DNA from: Anseranas semipalmata
Lineage: Eukaryota > Chordata > Aves > Anseriformes > Anseranatidae
Length of the DNA stretch: 64,000 nucleotides
Direction of reading: 5' to 3'
Assembly: GCA_013399115.1 (NCBI GenBank)
Contig: VXAA01007212.1
Location: 127,462-191,461 of the forward strand
In this document: piece after piece, positions 27,001 to 40,400 of the stretch
How the letters are laid out: the number at the start of each line of letters is the position of its first letter
How positions within the stretch are numbered: position 1 is the stretch's first letter
Notes under the pieces: model-generated
Databases searched by the model: none
What the model was told of the DNA's origin: nothing
Seen by the model: only the letters and a program-made list of their open reading frames with translations
Program-made: the position numbers and the translations under genes

Positions 27001-27200
27001 GTGGCATTTGATATGAACCAAGTTGTAGATCTACTTCTTAAAGTATCACTGATAGAAAATTCACCATGTGTAATAAAGGAGAATGTGAGGCAGTCTCTGC
27101 AATAATCAAGCATTTACAACCCCGCAAGCTTAGATATTTTAGGTTCAAGAGTATTAAAAAAATTACCTGAGGAAATCTCTAAATTACCAACATAATTTTC
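21041..27200. other. Unique AT-rich sequence, no gene seen
   Basis: No repeat family or exon supported. A 123-codon and an overlapping 87-codon frame on the minus strand (22624-22995) are the longest; neither resembles a known protein and no splice or promoter context supports them. A CA/TG-like alternating tract at 26669-26736 contains a 22-bp perfect palindrome. Confidence 0.55.
26698..26719. repeat. 22-bp perfect palindrome in alternating tract
   Basis: The core 'acatgtgcatatgcacatgt' (26699-26718) is self-complementary and extends one pair outward (t...a). It lies within a degenerate CA/TG/TA alternating tract (26669-26736), so cruciform or left-handed DNA is possible in principle. Confidence 0.9.
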
Positions 27201-27270
27201 TGTCAGACATTGAACTGGATGACCTCCTGAGGTCCCCTCCAACCTGAATTATCCTACAATCCTATGATTT
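27201..27270 (+). repeat. CR1 LINE 3' end, sense
   Basis: The CR1 3' terminus is visible: 'actggatgacctcctgaggt', 'cccctccaacctgaattatc' and 'ctacaatcctatgatttttg', the last being eroded terminal repeats. Only about 70 bp remain, so this is a strongly 5'-truncated copy. Confidence 0.85.
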
Positions 27271-28165
27271 TTGATTTCTCTGTAGAGGCTTTAATATCTT
27301 TGCACATAATTCGATCAGGGCTGTGACAGACATCTTGCACTCAGCAACTTGCCCTGTCAAAATCTATTCCTTACCCTGTATGACTGCCCCTTTCTGTCTT
27401 AGTGATCGAAAAAAGCCACATACAAAGCATGCCATGCCAAAGCAGTCCTCCAAGGCTTCTGTCCAAAGACCATTCCCCTTCATAAACACAGCGGGACACA
27501 AGATTTAGCAGCTGGTGCTGGTGTAGAGAAGGGCTGTAGGCAACAGAGAACTGCATTGTACCTTCACAGGTAATCAAGGATTAATAGACTTGCTTTCCTT
27601 AGTGCCTCACAGTCCACTGATGAAGATCTCCTACTGGCAGCTCCTTCTCCTTCCCTGATGCCTTACCTCCTCAGTGATGCAGGCAGGAGGAAGTCCCAGA
27701 AACCTATCCTCAAGGCCCTGATGCACTACTCAAGGCCTGAGGGTGCTGAGGATGGTGGGAAGAAGAGAGAGGAGCAGCAGACCCCACAGCAGTTCTTGGG
27801 CCACCTAGACACCAGATTGCAGCACACTTGCCCAGAGGTTTGAGAGCAGGAAGCTCTGGAGAAATTACGTGAGCAGTGTCTCCTGTGGCACACCTCTTGT
27901 CTGCCTCCAAAACCCTGCTCCCTGGTTGCAACAGGTGAGCCAGCTGCAGGAGACACGGGAGAAGAAAGGTCAGCTGAACCCTGACAAGGGTTCCATCCCC
28001 CTGACACAAATGTTGTATATATCCTCAGTCATCAAAGACTCCTTAGGCCATCCAAATTGGCCCAGGAGACCAAGGCATGCCAGCAGACTTCACACAGCAG
28101 GGTATCTGCTGGGGCATCTCCAGTTCTACCAGTAATCATGAGTGTATAATAACAGCTACATTGCT
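27271..28165. other. GC-raised unique stretch, unrecognised
   Basis: From about 27600 to 28130 the sequence is richer in G+C than its surroundings but has few CpG, so it is not a CpG island. Open frames occur on both strands (61 and 88 codons plus, 93 and 99 codons minus). I recognise no domain in any. It could be an old, decayed retroposed sequence or a diverged LTR; nothing seen settles this. Confidence 0.4.
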
Positions 28166-28232
28166 TTTTGTTGTTGTTGTTTGTTTGCTTGTTTCTTGTT
28201 TTCTTTGTTTTTGTTTGTTTGCTTGTTTTTTA
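28166..28232 (+). repeat. TTG/TTTG low-complexity tract
   Basis: Four TTG units followed by interrupted TTTG and CTTG units on the T-rich strand. The 67- and 76-codon frames through it (rich in Phe, Leu, Cys) are artefacts of the tract. Confidence 0.9.
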
Positions 28233-28819
28233 TATTTTCAGTCGCTAGTGGGCCATGTTATCTTACTAAGGAATGTCTGAGTGGTGGGTATATTGGATCC
28301 CTCACTTCTTTCTCTGTCTCTTTTCCTACCCACTCCCCTACCCCAAAATCTCCCTCCCTCTTCATCTTCTGACAAGCTTGGGGTCATGTTGGCCCTCTCA
28401 GGGAATAAAAATTTGTTGTTGTTTGAACACATTTGCTGACCCATTTCTGTTGAGCTGCAGGTGTTCCTCCCACTCAGATTTTTGGCTGTTGCTTAAAGAT
28501 ACGTGCCTGGGCCATGGGCTGTTGAACAGTGGTCCCTTTCTGACTTTGCAGGGGAATAGGCATGCAGAGAGCTTGGCTGCTGAATGCATCATGAGTGGGA
28601 GGATGGAGGTAGTGCTGGGACTGAGGAGGTCCTGCTGTGAGGTCCCTGCTTTAAGGCAGGGTATGCAAGCCATGGGGTGTTAATGGCCCATCATTAGTCT
28701 GGACGGGTGTAGCAGCTCTAGGAATAGGTGTTTCAGCCAAAAGCATAAGCACAGGACAAATTAATCATTTCACTAAAGTACTGAAAAAAAGGGGGACAGG
28801 AGAGAAGCTCTTGTTTCAA

Positions 28820-28863
28820 TGGGGGCAGAAGGGTTTTTTTTTTGAGGGCACCTTTCTGCCCCA
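28820..28863. repeat. Imperfect inverted repeat around a T-run
   Basis: The left arm 'tgggggcagaaggg' (28820-28833) pairs with the right arm 'cctttctgcccca' (28851-28863) with single-base slippage. The loop holds nine or ten T. It resembles no known element end. Confidence 0.6.
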
Positions 28864-31544
28864 CGGGGAGTAATCAGATGACTCTGTCCAGCTATCTTTT
28901 TTCTGAAGTTTTACTCGAAGTCATGCAAAGCCAATGGTGGCTTTATCCCACTTCCCTGCTCTCATAGCCACATCTCTCCTGCCATATCCTAGTGAAAAGA
29001 AGGGCTATCAATGCCCCTCCCCTCCTCACTTGCTTCCTTGTAAGGAAGCACCACTTGGTGCACTGCAGCTTGTCAACTCCTTTTTTTTTTTCCCCAGTAA
29101 ACGTTCAGGCCTAGGCCTGTAAAGTTTTCCAAGGGCTGCTTGGACAGCAGTCACAGGCATGCACCAATCTGCAGGAAGGATCATAAGTGACTGCACTGAC
29201 TGCTGTTTGTCAGGGCAAGCAGAATCAGTAAGGATGCTTGCTCTAAAGGAATAGTGGGTGGAGTGGAGGGAGAGAATGGCAGAAGGGAGAGGAGAGATAA
29301 AGAGGGACAGATATGGTATGCAATTACTTTCCTTTCATTCCGTCATTTGTCACAGTAGAAAAAGGATCAACAAGCAGCCTATCTCATTCCTCCTATCTCA
29401 TTCAATCAGCCCCTGGACACTCAGTGTGGTCATGTCAATCAGCAGTGAAGGCACAAATAGTGCCCCAGATACAAGTGCCATCCTGAAAGCTCTGCCTACT
29501 CACACTTGCTGTGAAGAGCTATGTATACAGCTGCCAAAAAAACACTCACCCAGTCCTCACAGAGGTTGTATAGGGCACAGCAAGTATCAGTTATCTGGCA
29601 GGTGGTGGAAATGTTTTTGTCCGCTCTGCCACACATAAAGTGCCATTCTGTTTCAAAGCAGACAGCGTAAGAATACAAACCACATATGGGCTATATGGTT
29701 ATCTAGATACTGCCTCAGGATCCAGCAGTGCAGAGGTGCGCAGTGTCACCAGTAATGCAAAGGTACCCAAATGCCAGGAATGATCCCATCCCTGCTGTGG
29801 AAAAAAGTCCTAGCATCCCTTTTCAGTCCAAGGCCAGAGTTGCAGAAAACTTGGCCATTGTCAATCCTTCCTGTGAAGCTTTTCCAGATGACTGTAAATT
29901 TTGCCTTGGTGGTCCTGCAAGGCTGTAGGACAGCTGAATGAGAGCCTTTGTGATTTTGTACAATCTTAACTGCCCTAGTCTGGACACAAGTTTTGAATGT
30001 GTTGTCATCAATGACCTCAATAAAGTATAGGAACTGATAGAGAGTGAAGATCCAGATTATCTCAACATCTTCCATGACAGAGAGTTATGAGGATGGCCTC
30101 AGAGGCCTCCATCATGACTTTGTGCAGGGAGACTCACTCACCTCAAACTAATTAACACTGAAAAGTAGGAGTCAGGGATCATGAGTTTTCATACAGGAAT
30201 AGTCACTCTATTGAATATGCATACAGACTCCCCAAATTGATGGATGGTGATGAAAAGCTGAAGCACCAATTCACAGCAGATTTAGCTTCTTTGCATCCAG
30301 AATTATTTCCCCTGCTGGTCATCCCATGTCCTAGAATGATGCAGTCATACCACACCAAGCCTGTCTCCAAGGCCCATAATCTTTGAACATGTAGTGCAAA
30401 ACAATCACTGAAACAAAGACTCCCAGAAAATGATGTCCCTCTTCTTTCTCAGACAAAGGACATCCAAGAAGTTTGGAGTCAGTTTGTGTGGGATGGACTC
30501 TTGGATTAGCTGTTGCACTTAGAAGATTAGGCACACCATCCCCTCACACTGCTCCCAACCAGTGTTCAGCAGATTACCAGACATTGATTTAGAAAGTGTT
30601 TCAAGAAGCAGACACCAAAGCGTCACCTACAAATGAACAAGAATCAAAGTAAAGTTGCTTGTGTGTGCCAAAATGTATACGAATAATGATGGAGGAAATG
30701 CAGTGACTATCAACATCTGCATGAGACAGACAGTATAGTGTTTTCTAGAGTGTCTCACTGAGAGGCCCAATGTCCAGAAAGCAACAGTTTAGAGAGAACT
30801 GTCTTTCAGGTTGCTTTGAATTACATGCTTTTGGTCCAGGGAACCTGACTAAATCTTGTCCAAAGTGAGACCTTGGAAATGTGGATAATATACATGTTGG
30901 GTCCTCAGCACCAAGTGTTTTGCTCTGCTCATATACTTGTGTAGCAATGCATACTTGGTAAAACAGAGAGCTTATGCAGTCTGCAGTCTAGTAGCTACAG
31001 TATCTACTTTCTGTAGTTGTAAACCAGAACCTGAGCTTTTGTCTAGTTCTCATTATTAGCAAAATATTAAATACACAAAATGCTTATTGTGCAAAACCAT
31101 TTTTTTTTTCTTCTGGAGGATAAAGGAACTGTGAAACAATAGCTCTGAAAAATATCAGTTGTCCTGTTCATTTTAAGCAATTGACATGGAAACTTGAAGG
31201 CAATCATTTGAATGGCAATGTAAAAAATTATTTTTGTGTCATTTGTCAGACATAGTAAAACAATGTTCTCATCACAAAAATCTAAATTGCCCCTTATTTG
31301 GGTACACAGAACCAAATGTTGTCTGATCCACGCTTTTTAACAGTCAAAATATCCAGCTTTTGTCCTACCATTTATTAATACATTTGCCTCATCAGTAGAA
31401 CAAAGAAAAGTGTTTAGTATTCAAAAGCACAATTAAAAGCATTGTTGTAATACGTAAACATAAGTCTACTGGAAACAACAAATATCTTCAATTTTGACAC
31501 AACTTTGAAGTATTTGACTTTGTGATTCTAACACTTGCTGTATT

Positions 31545-31577
31545 TTTTACTGTAATTTCCTGAAATTTACCGTAAAA
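31545..31577. repeat. AT-rich hairpin, 15-bp stem
   Basis: The left arm 'ttttactgtaatttc' pairs with 'gaaatttaccgtaaaa' across a 2-base loop, with one bulge and one mismatch. The arms are each close to self-complementary (ttac.gtaa). No miRNA family is recognised and the stem is too short for a typical pre-miRNA. Confidence 0.7.
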
Positions 31578-33359
31578 CCTAGAGGTTCATCCTGAAGTAG
31601 TCTATTGGTCCTCAACTGAGTCACAACTTTCAGAATCTCAACATAGTCATCTACAACCTGAGCTAACACAGTAAATGGCCAAAGTAGAAACTTCCTGCCC
31701 TCTGTCTGAGCCTGACATTAATGAATGTCAAAAGATGCAATCTGCTAAGGGTTTTCATACCGACTTAACAGACAACACAGGAATGCAGGGACTAGAATCT
31801 CTAAAACATTTGCTTATGTTTACAGACCTTCTGTCCCAATCTCTGGAGCCTTTCCTGACCAGCACAACTCTATGCTGTCCCTGTGTTGCTGTTCTCCCTC
31901 CTCCTCCAGGATTCTGACTGTACAGCTTTAGCATCCTCTGTTCCTTCTTGAACTCCCTTCATCCCCTCTGCCCTACCCATCAGGTTTCAGGAGCAAGAGC
32001 AAGAGTGTGGAGAAGACAGAAAGGCTGTGGATATACAGCAGGTAAGGGAGGAAAATGCAGAGATACCTGAACTGGTACTACCTAACCCAGGGTCAACAGC
32101 AGTGCAGCACAGCCCTACATAGAGGCAAGAATAGCCATATTTGCACTGTGCGATGCATATATATAGACAGTCATTTCAAGCTAGCATGGAAACCACTGAA
32201 ATGTTGCATGGTGTAGATGCTGCTCATCATGCTGTGTCCTGGAAACAACTGCATAGGGAATCTGTTTGAATAATTTTCTCAATGTGACTGAAGATGTTTC
32301 AAGCAGTTTTAATGGTCCATTGGCTCTCTAAGCAAACAAGGCATGCCTAAGGCATAGGGAATATTTATAAAACGTGTGTGAAAATCTGTTAACAAAACTG
32401 TACTGAGGATGGGCAAATTAAGATTATTCAGAGAATTGCAAGTTGGCCAAAGCTGGACAAATTTTCAAGGTAAAGTAACAGGCCCATATCTAAAACTCAG
32501 ACAGTTCTTCTAGCAAATAACAAGTCCCTGCTTCAAAGTACGAACTCATGATCATTGTCATGGTAACAAGCGTAAAACAAGAATGTGTAAAACATATTCT
32601 GAGAAAATGAAACTTACAATGAATAAAACTATCCCCAGTCAGACAACGAAATGCCAACCTAAGCGGTTTAATTTTAGCAAAGCTATAAACAATGAAAAAA
32701 AGCATCCTATAATGGAAAATGTCAGAATTTTCTTACAATACCTCTAACATGTCAGAAGACCTTAAACTCTCTCTTCTTTCAACTTCTATAGCACATGAAT
32801 AAGTGAGAATAATTTCTTTGACCCTGTACAAAACACAAAGAATTTTTCTTCCATATCTCAAAGACCAGTGCAGAATTTTTACATTGTATTATCTGATATT
32901 TATTGCATCCCTTTATCTGTAGTGTCTTGGGTATAAATTTGGGTTAAAGAGGAGCACTGACTCCAAAAGTATAGATAGTACTTGTAGATTGTGTGGCAGA
33001 AAAGAGTAACAAAGGTGAAAGCAAGATGAAATTAGAGTATAAAGAAAAAAGGGCCAGTTGAACTAGAAGGACATTGTATGCCTAAGAGACAACAGAGCCA
33101 GTGAAAATATAAGAGGTAAAAAAGGAAGATAATTTAGGTTGGTGTATTTTCCTGTGCATTGAAGTTATCTTCAGGAGCTCTAAAATTCATCTTTGGCCCT
33201 TAGTTTTTAACTGCCTGAATAGCTTTTTTGTGTGTGGGAGAATAGAAGTTACACAGCAACTTTCCCTTGGGATACACTAATTTGAAAATGGATATAATGT
33301 TCTTTTTTTAAATAGAGGGGGGAAGGGATGAGAGTTCTATTGCCACTAATTTTCCCTGT

Positions 33360-33560
33360 CTTTGTGAACATATGGAACAATTTAATTATAAAGTGGAATT
33401 AGATTATTACGGAATTAATCGATTAATAAATCAAAAAGACTGTTTTTATTGTATCCATCAGGGCTTGCAGCTCAGGAAATTTAAAGAAGTAGAATTAGCA
33501 GCCTACATAATTGTAAATAGGATACGTAAAGCAAATGAGTTTCCAGTGTGGTTTTAGTAA
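33360..33560. promoter_or_regulatory. Candidate conserved regulatory element, TAAT-rich
   Basis: A compact AT-rich stretch with clustered homeodomain-type cores: TAATTA at 33383-33388, two ATTA before 33410, and the palindrome TAATCGATTA at 33416-33425. The last matches the spacing of a dimer site for paired-class homeodomain proteins (TAAT, two bases, ATTA). No simple repeat or transposon similarity is seen. A 61-codon frame (33372-33557, plus) runs through it and reads like a plausible peptide, but without splice or family support I treat it as chance. The regulatory role is inference from motif density only. Confidence 0.3.
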
Positions 33561-36548
33561 ATAGAACCAGGTCACATGCATAAATGCCAGCATGAGAAGC
33601 TTCACAGCCAAAGTACACTGTAGCAAACATGTCTGAGCATAGAAAGCTTGAATCATTAAATCATACTCTAGAGGGTGGAAGATTCTCTGAAAACTAGTTT
33701 GAAACCTGAAATAATACTAGAACAGATTGTTAACCTGAGGTATGATTTCATACTTTCCCTTTAGTGTCTTACAGACAGCAGTTATCTTGAATATGATGAA
33801 GATCAGTTGATCTGCATTGTATAAACATACGTTTAAAGCTTAAGCAAATGAGTAATCTCACTCAAGCTAATGTACATTCCTGGGACCAAAGGTATAAATA
33901 ACAGATATATCTGGTGTAGAAGACAGACTAGTCATTACAAGGAAAAAAATACTTAAATTTTATGTCATAGATTAAGAAGGATTTTTTTCAAAATTAGTCA
34001 CTAAATAATCAATCTTGGAGGCAGGAATCCACTTCTTAATTCTAGATGATATCTAAACCAGATAGATTCTGTTTGAAGTACAAAAATTCCTATAATTCGT
34101 AAGCTTTAAACAACGTTTACATACAGAAGGTAGTCAACATTGGCTTGGATGTCATGTGTATATGATATTGTCAGTGAATTAGCATTTCAGCTGAGAATTT
34201 TCTGTTAATGTTCTACTACGCATGGTAATATCCATCATTGGATGTCTATCAAGATAGAGATAGAAATAGGCATTTTGAAAATAAACTTGAATGAAACTAG
34301 GTCTTAGCATCATAATATGCATAATCGAATATCAGCTGTTAGAAAATGAGAAACACAGGCATATAAAGTCTCTTAAACAGTGCTTTTCAAGGTATATAAT
34401 GGAGCTAAAGTGACAGAAAATATTGTCAGACATCTTTTTTTAAAGAGTATCTGAAAATCTCACCAGTGCCAAGTGAAATGTATAAATCTAAGACTATTAG
34501 CAGTGAAAGTAATAATGCACACTGTAGAAGGTTTTTCAAATCAATGCTATGCTTAGAACTAATACCACAGCTAAACTAAACATACTCTTAAGGGCTTTAG
34601 GACATAAACAGTAGCTTATTGTCTGTACCTTGTGAGAGCAAGTGAAACCCTTTCATTTAACTGTTTCTGAAGCCTATGGAGTAAGTCATTTTGCAAAAGA
34701 TGCTATGGAGATAGTTTTGAAAAATCGGGGTGCTGCATTGGGAATGGTTCCAGGTTAATTTTTGTGGAACCTAAGGCAGAAATGCTGGTCCCACTGACAT
34801 CAGCAGCAACAGCTCTGTTTACTTCCAAAGGACCTTCAGCTTTAGCTGAAGACTGCTTCCTCTGAAGCACAGCTACCATGTGAGCAATAAAAATGTACCC
34901 CTCACTCCCTTCTATATGAAACATGAGAGCTCAAACAGGGCAGCTAGAACTATACTTTAGAGGAAAAGATAACCCTTCCTCCTTGATTTTAATCCTCCTG
35001 CTGAACTTGTTAATTAAAGTTAATTCTAATGGCTCCTTGTACTGCATTCAAGTTGTGGGCAAAGTTCTCACACAGTAAACAAAACTTGTGATTTCCCTAA
35101 CTGTTCTCTGCATCATAAAACATTTTTTGGTGCTACAGAAAATTCAGCCAGCAACTCCAAGCTAAAAGACTCATTATAGTATAATAAAGCCTATGAGGTG
35201 ATTCTTTAAGAATTTTTAATATCCAGACTTTTAGAAATCTAGGAAACAGCAAACCAACTGCAGGTTTGACACTTGTTGGTACACGGTGCCTAAGTCATAG
35301 ATTAGGTCCAAGAACTCTAAAAAGGTACTATTATATTTCAAATCTAAAAAATATAAAATTTACCTCAAAGTGTCATTTGAAATGTTCTGCTAAAATGCAC
35401 TGCTGTAACTATAGTACTATGGCCTTTTACTGAATTATGGAACTAATGTATTCCACACGCTCAGGGTATTCTCTTTTTCAAATGCAAAAAGAAAAAAAGA
35501 CATCATACTTTCAAGTTTTTGAGGTAGAGTTAATTTCTGAAGAATTTGCCAAGATGTTCTGTGGATTTTTGCTGGTGCTGCACTTTAGCAGCAGAAGCAA
35601 AAAAAGATTTTTCAACAGTTTAGTGGAAAATCAATTACAAATTATGTGAGGTACCTCCAAAATTTTCCACAGAAATGGGAACACATCCATTCATTTTCTG
35701 TAAAACAAAATGGCAAAGTTCCCTGCAAATTTCTTCCAATTTTTCACCTCGATTTTTAACTGGGCTCAATGATATTCTTGTTTCATTTGGGATTAAGACA
35801 TCTTTTTACAAGACAGTTTTGTTTGTTTTTCATGTGATGTTTTCCCATTTCACTTAGACGGTAATTTTACTTAAGTAAGGCCCATGAAATCTAACAACTC
35901 CAGTCTTTCTGAAATTTGGTTAACCTTTGCATTGAATAGCACATGGAGATTTTGGATATCTAGACAACACAGCTTGTTAGAATATTCAAAAAGTAAAAAA
36001 AATCAAACTTCATGAAGGTTGGTTTTTTTATCATAGTGTGATGGAGGCCAATAAATTTTAAACAGACAGAAGAGAACTTTATTTTTCAAAATTGCCAGAT
36101 AATAGGAAAATATCTGTAAACACAGAATAAATTTATGTTCCTTGTCTGCCTGAAGAAATTGTATTCATTCAGGTAATTTACATATTAACAGTCATAGCCC
36201 TTTTTCAAATAAATAAAAGTCCTTTTTAATTTTAATTGGAATCCATACAAGCAAAACAAAAAATAATCTGCAAATACAAACCGATACCTCGTATTTATAG
36301 CCCTGCTGTTGAAGAAATTGAACTCTCTGGCTCCATCAGCCTACAATTACCTCTGCTTGAATTGAAGTGGCAATTTGAGAAGGAATTACAGCACCCATTC
36401 ACACGACACATGAATGTACACTAGATATATTCCTGTTGCAGACTAAATATATTCCTTAAATATATTCCTTGTATGGACGTGTTCTAGAGTTACCTCCATA
36501 AGCGATACAGCAACTATATTTTCCATCTGCTAAGTGCACCACTATCAC
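33561..36548. other. Unique AT-rich sequence, no gene seen
   Basis: No transposon similarity noticed. A TTAATTAA-type cluster lies at about 35005-35030 ('ttgttaattaaagttaat'). A short tandem 'aatatattcctt' duplication lies at about 36446-36470. Open frames do not exceed 75 codons. Confidence 0.5.
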
Positions 36549-36569
36549 AATAATAAATAAATAAATAAA
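36549..36569 (+). repeat. AATA microsatellite
   Basis: About five AATA units, nearly perfect. Confidence 0.85.
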
Positions 36570-37378
36570 AGCAGGAAGCTACCTGAAGACCTTCACAAAA
36601 GGACAGCTGATCTTGGAATCAAGTTTCAAAGAAATGAGAGGAAAACTTAATTAAGTAATTCCTGCTTACAAAAGAAGTTTATATTTTGATCATTTACAAA
36701 AAAATAAAAATAAAAAAGTGATTATTAAAAACACCGTTTTTTTCACACAGATATATAAGAGAGCATTTAAAATACAATACACAAGCAAATTAGAGACCTT
36801 TCTTCCCCTCTCTCTGTCACACATAATTTCAGTCCTTCTATGTCACAGACATGAAACGCACAAAAACCTATTCAGTTCATATGCCAAATTATTTCATATT
36901 TTGAAAATAAAATGTTTGCACTGAAAGATTATTAGCTTCCAGTGTCACCTAAATGAAGGAATTGCCCTGGTACTTTACAAAATTGACTGATTCAAAACAA
37001 ATAGGAAAATAAATCTGCTTACTAAGGCATTAATCTTCAAGAGTGGTAGCCTATTCTTACAGCTTAAAGTCTTTGAGAACTGGGAAAATATGAACTGCCC
37101 CATTTCAGCTCATTCCCTCTACTAGCAAAAGGCAGCAGGACTCTCTGACTTAGTTTTTATTTACTGCACCCATTTCTTGTCTAGTGTAAATGCTGGGGTG
37201 TTGTTTGAATACTCACACTTTAGGTGACTTCTTTTCTCCAGTATACCTCCAACACTTGTATACTTTTATCTTCATTCTGTTCTAATGAGAGGATCTTCCT
37301 CAGCATGGTGTTTCCAGAGTTTGGGAGCTGAATATTCCCAGAGGTAGAATCAAAAATTGTGGATATGTGTTTCTTCAG
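36570..37378. other. Unique sequence, no gene seen
   Basis: AT-rich with A-rich runs at about 36698-36716. No feature supported. Confidence 0.5.
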
Positions 37379-37413
37379 AAAAAAAAAAAAAAAAAAAGAG
37401 AGAGAGAGAGAAA
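37379..37413 (+). repeat. Poly-A followed by GA microsatellite
   Basis: About 19 A are followed by seven GA units and a short A-run: an all-purine tract of about 35 bases. No retroposed body precedes the A-run. Confidence 0.9.
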
Positions 37414-40400
37414 GTTATCGACTACAGATAGAAAGAAAACAAATCTTTTTGCCTAGACTTCTCAAAATGATGCTATAACTATATACCTAAAAGTTCCTTC
37501 TCCAGACCATCTTTCCTATTCCACCTTTTCTGTTCTTCCATGTTACTAAATCTTTCATCAAGACCTTCGTTACCTCATATGGACATTCACTTTATTCAAC
37601 TATGGCCTACTAAAAATTAATCTAATCCAAACTACATGCTTGTGTAGTCTAGATATAATTAGGGTGCACAGACAGGCATGTTCAGAGACAGATACATCCC
37701 AGTCCAGAATGGAGGCCTCAGATGGCAAAGATGCAGATGGAGCCTGGATGTGAAGGTCTGCAATAAAGCCCAACCCAAAGGTTATGCCTGGGGTCTGGGA
37801 CTGAGCAAGCAGATTGGTGTTATTCATACTGACTAGAAAGAAGGTAAAAGGGATTAACAGGGAAAAGATTAAGAGCCTTCATTTATCTACAACAGATTTA
37901 AGGTAACATCTGGAAATTGGTAGAAAGATCTGAAAGAAACAGTAATTAAAGTCAGTAGTGAAGCATGTTTTAAAATATCTAGCTGGAGTGTGACCTTAAT
38001 AGTCTGGCACTATTTTTCAAATACAATATTTATTTTCATACGAGAAGTATTTGGGGATATTGTAATAATTATCATCTCCATCCAAAGCGCAACTACTACA
38101 AATCAATTCTCTCTGCCAGTTCCTTTCTATTGATGTCCCATGCACAGCCATTTTTAAGACCTGGAAAATAAGTTTATGTGGCTTTCATGAAAAAAATGTT
38201 TTGGTTCTCTGCTAGGCAACAATATATATAGTTTCTCTTAATGTTTTTACTTAATCACTGTAACTGGCAAATCTCCTGTGTCCTACCACTGAAACTGTGT
38301 CATTAATCTGGAAAAGGTCAACCACAAAGTAAAAATTTAAATTGAGTTAAGCACAGTTCAGTTATATCATTCTATAAAAACTGGGAGGCACATTCAGCAC
38401 ACTGAAGAGCCATCTAACCTTTGTTTTATCTTTCCTCTTTACAAAATCCTCATGGATCGGTGAGTCCCAGAGTGCCTCTTTTACAGTTTCTGAGTTTAAT
38501 GCACCTCTAATCCATTTGTGTGTGTTTCAGTGGTCCTATTTAAGTCTTAAATCTTGAAATGCCAACATTTGTGGTTTTTTTTTTCATTTGTTTGTTTGTT
38601 TTTGGTATTGAACCCTATATTTTCCCTCCATCCAGGAGGAGATTAATGCTGCAGATCTTTGAGATAGCCTCTGCAAATCTGACTTCAGGGAGGATCCTCT
38701 ATCCATGTTCTTTGTGGCACAATGACAGGTCTAATAAGTGCACAGCCATCTGTCACAATGTTAGCTATCATCTACTTAGAACAGTAAAAGCTACTGAGAA
38801 AGCAATTCATAAAGCAATGAAGAATTTATATGCAAATCTAGTTTATCAGGCAGGCAACCATCATCTACATGAGGATCCCATACAGAATGATTGGAGAGCC
38901 TGATAAAATTACTTCAGATCATTTCACCTGTCTCTTTGTCTAATACAGGTCCTATTCCAGAATATACGTCACCTTTTCATCCAAAAGGGTTGGTATAGAC
39001 TGTTTAAGTTCATAATCTGCCAGACCTCTTTAATCTAATCAAATCAGTATGGGTTATTTCTCAGAATGAATCTTCAAAAGACTCCAAATCACCCTTGGCA
39101 ACTGAGGTTAACCACCCTGACAGTCTGCTCGAGTCCCTGAACTTTCCCCTTCCCCCAGTAACCTTAGTATCAGCAGAAGATCCTTTATCACCTTTGTGTA
39201 CCCACGAACACAGTTCCTAGAAATCTTTTAGAGATATCAGATAAGCTTTACAGCATTAATATGATGTTCTGCATATACCATGCTTCCAAAGTATTCTGAA
39301 GTATGGTTTTTGGCTTCATTCTGCAATATGCCAAGCCCCATGAACTGTAAGATATCATATGCTAGAATATCTTCATTACTAGAAGAATTTTAGTTAAATT
39401 ACTCTATTAATATACTAAATTTCAGTAGTATTAGTAATTTATTTTAATACACACTTGCATTTTTTTCTTGCAAAATATGCATCAGCTTTAATCTGGAGAG
39501 TGTAGAATGTTGTGGGTGGTCTTAATCCTGCCACTCTGTAGCAGACACAAACATTTCTGTCTGAATTCATCCCCAGAAAAGTAGATGGGAAGGCCAAAGG
39601 CTTAAGACTCATGAACCTTGTTACAAAGAGAATCTTAAATACATGCTACAAACAAGATTTCTTCTTCCCCAGCAGTGCCCCAGACTCGGTCTCAAGGATG
39701 CACCTAACATAAAACAATATGCATGAGGGATCATATTTTAGATTCCAGGCCTTTCCTGTCATCTACTTTCAGGTCAGTGTAGACTCAGCTCTACATGGAC
39801 CATGAGTTCTGTGCCACCTATAGGACTTAAGTTTGCAACTCAGAAATGCCTATACCTAAGTAAACATTAAGGACACGGTCATAGTTTCTTAAACACCATC
39901 AATAGCAAACAGGTAAGAATTTTGCCGTAACATCCTTAGTTAAATTACTGCATCCCTTAATACAAATTCCAGATACTTTTCTACTGCTGTGTATCTTATT
40001 CTGTAATCCCCTCAAATCCATTGAAACCAAGAGAATTTACATGAGGACTAAAACTCAAGAATACACTTCTTTTGTTTTTAGGTGGAATACATAGTACAGA
40101 TGATATCTGATCAGCCCACACCAGGCTAACGCTGCCTTAGTTTCTTGTGGGAGAAGAGCTAGCCTCCCATTTATGTAAAGTTATCATTATTGCTCGACTA
40201 TCCACAGTTTATAAAGCAAGATTTGCACTCAACCTTAAAAGAGACAGATTCTAGTACATCCCCAAATTTCACAGTGGGCACAATGCCCATCATCTCAAGT
40301 GATATCCTATCAATGTTTGCATAAAATAGAAGCCAAGCCTAACAGTATCCTTCTGACAAATCTTGTAGGCAGAGACACATCCAAGTACTGCAACCCACTA

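Larger units (their letters stand above)
28233..33359. other. Unique sequence, no gene seen
   Basis: Contains a GC-raised part at about 28430-28720 with a 136-codon frame (28273-28683, plus) overlapped by a 91-codon minus frame; no domain recognised. Also present are a hairpin flanking a T-run at 28820-28863, a T-run at about 29081-29091, and an AT-rich hairpin at 31545-31577. Nothing supports a transcript. Confidence 0.5.

Noticed and set aside
37379..37413. Poly-A considered as the tail of a processed pseudogene
   Set aside because: No gene-like sequence precedes it and no target-site duplication was seen.
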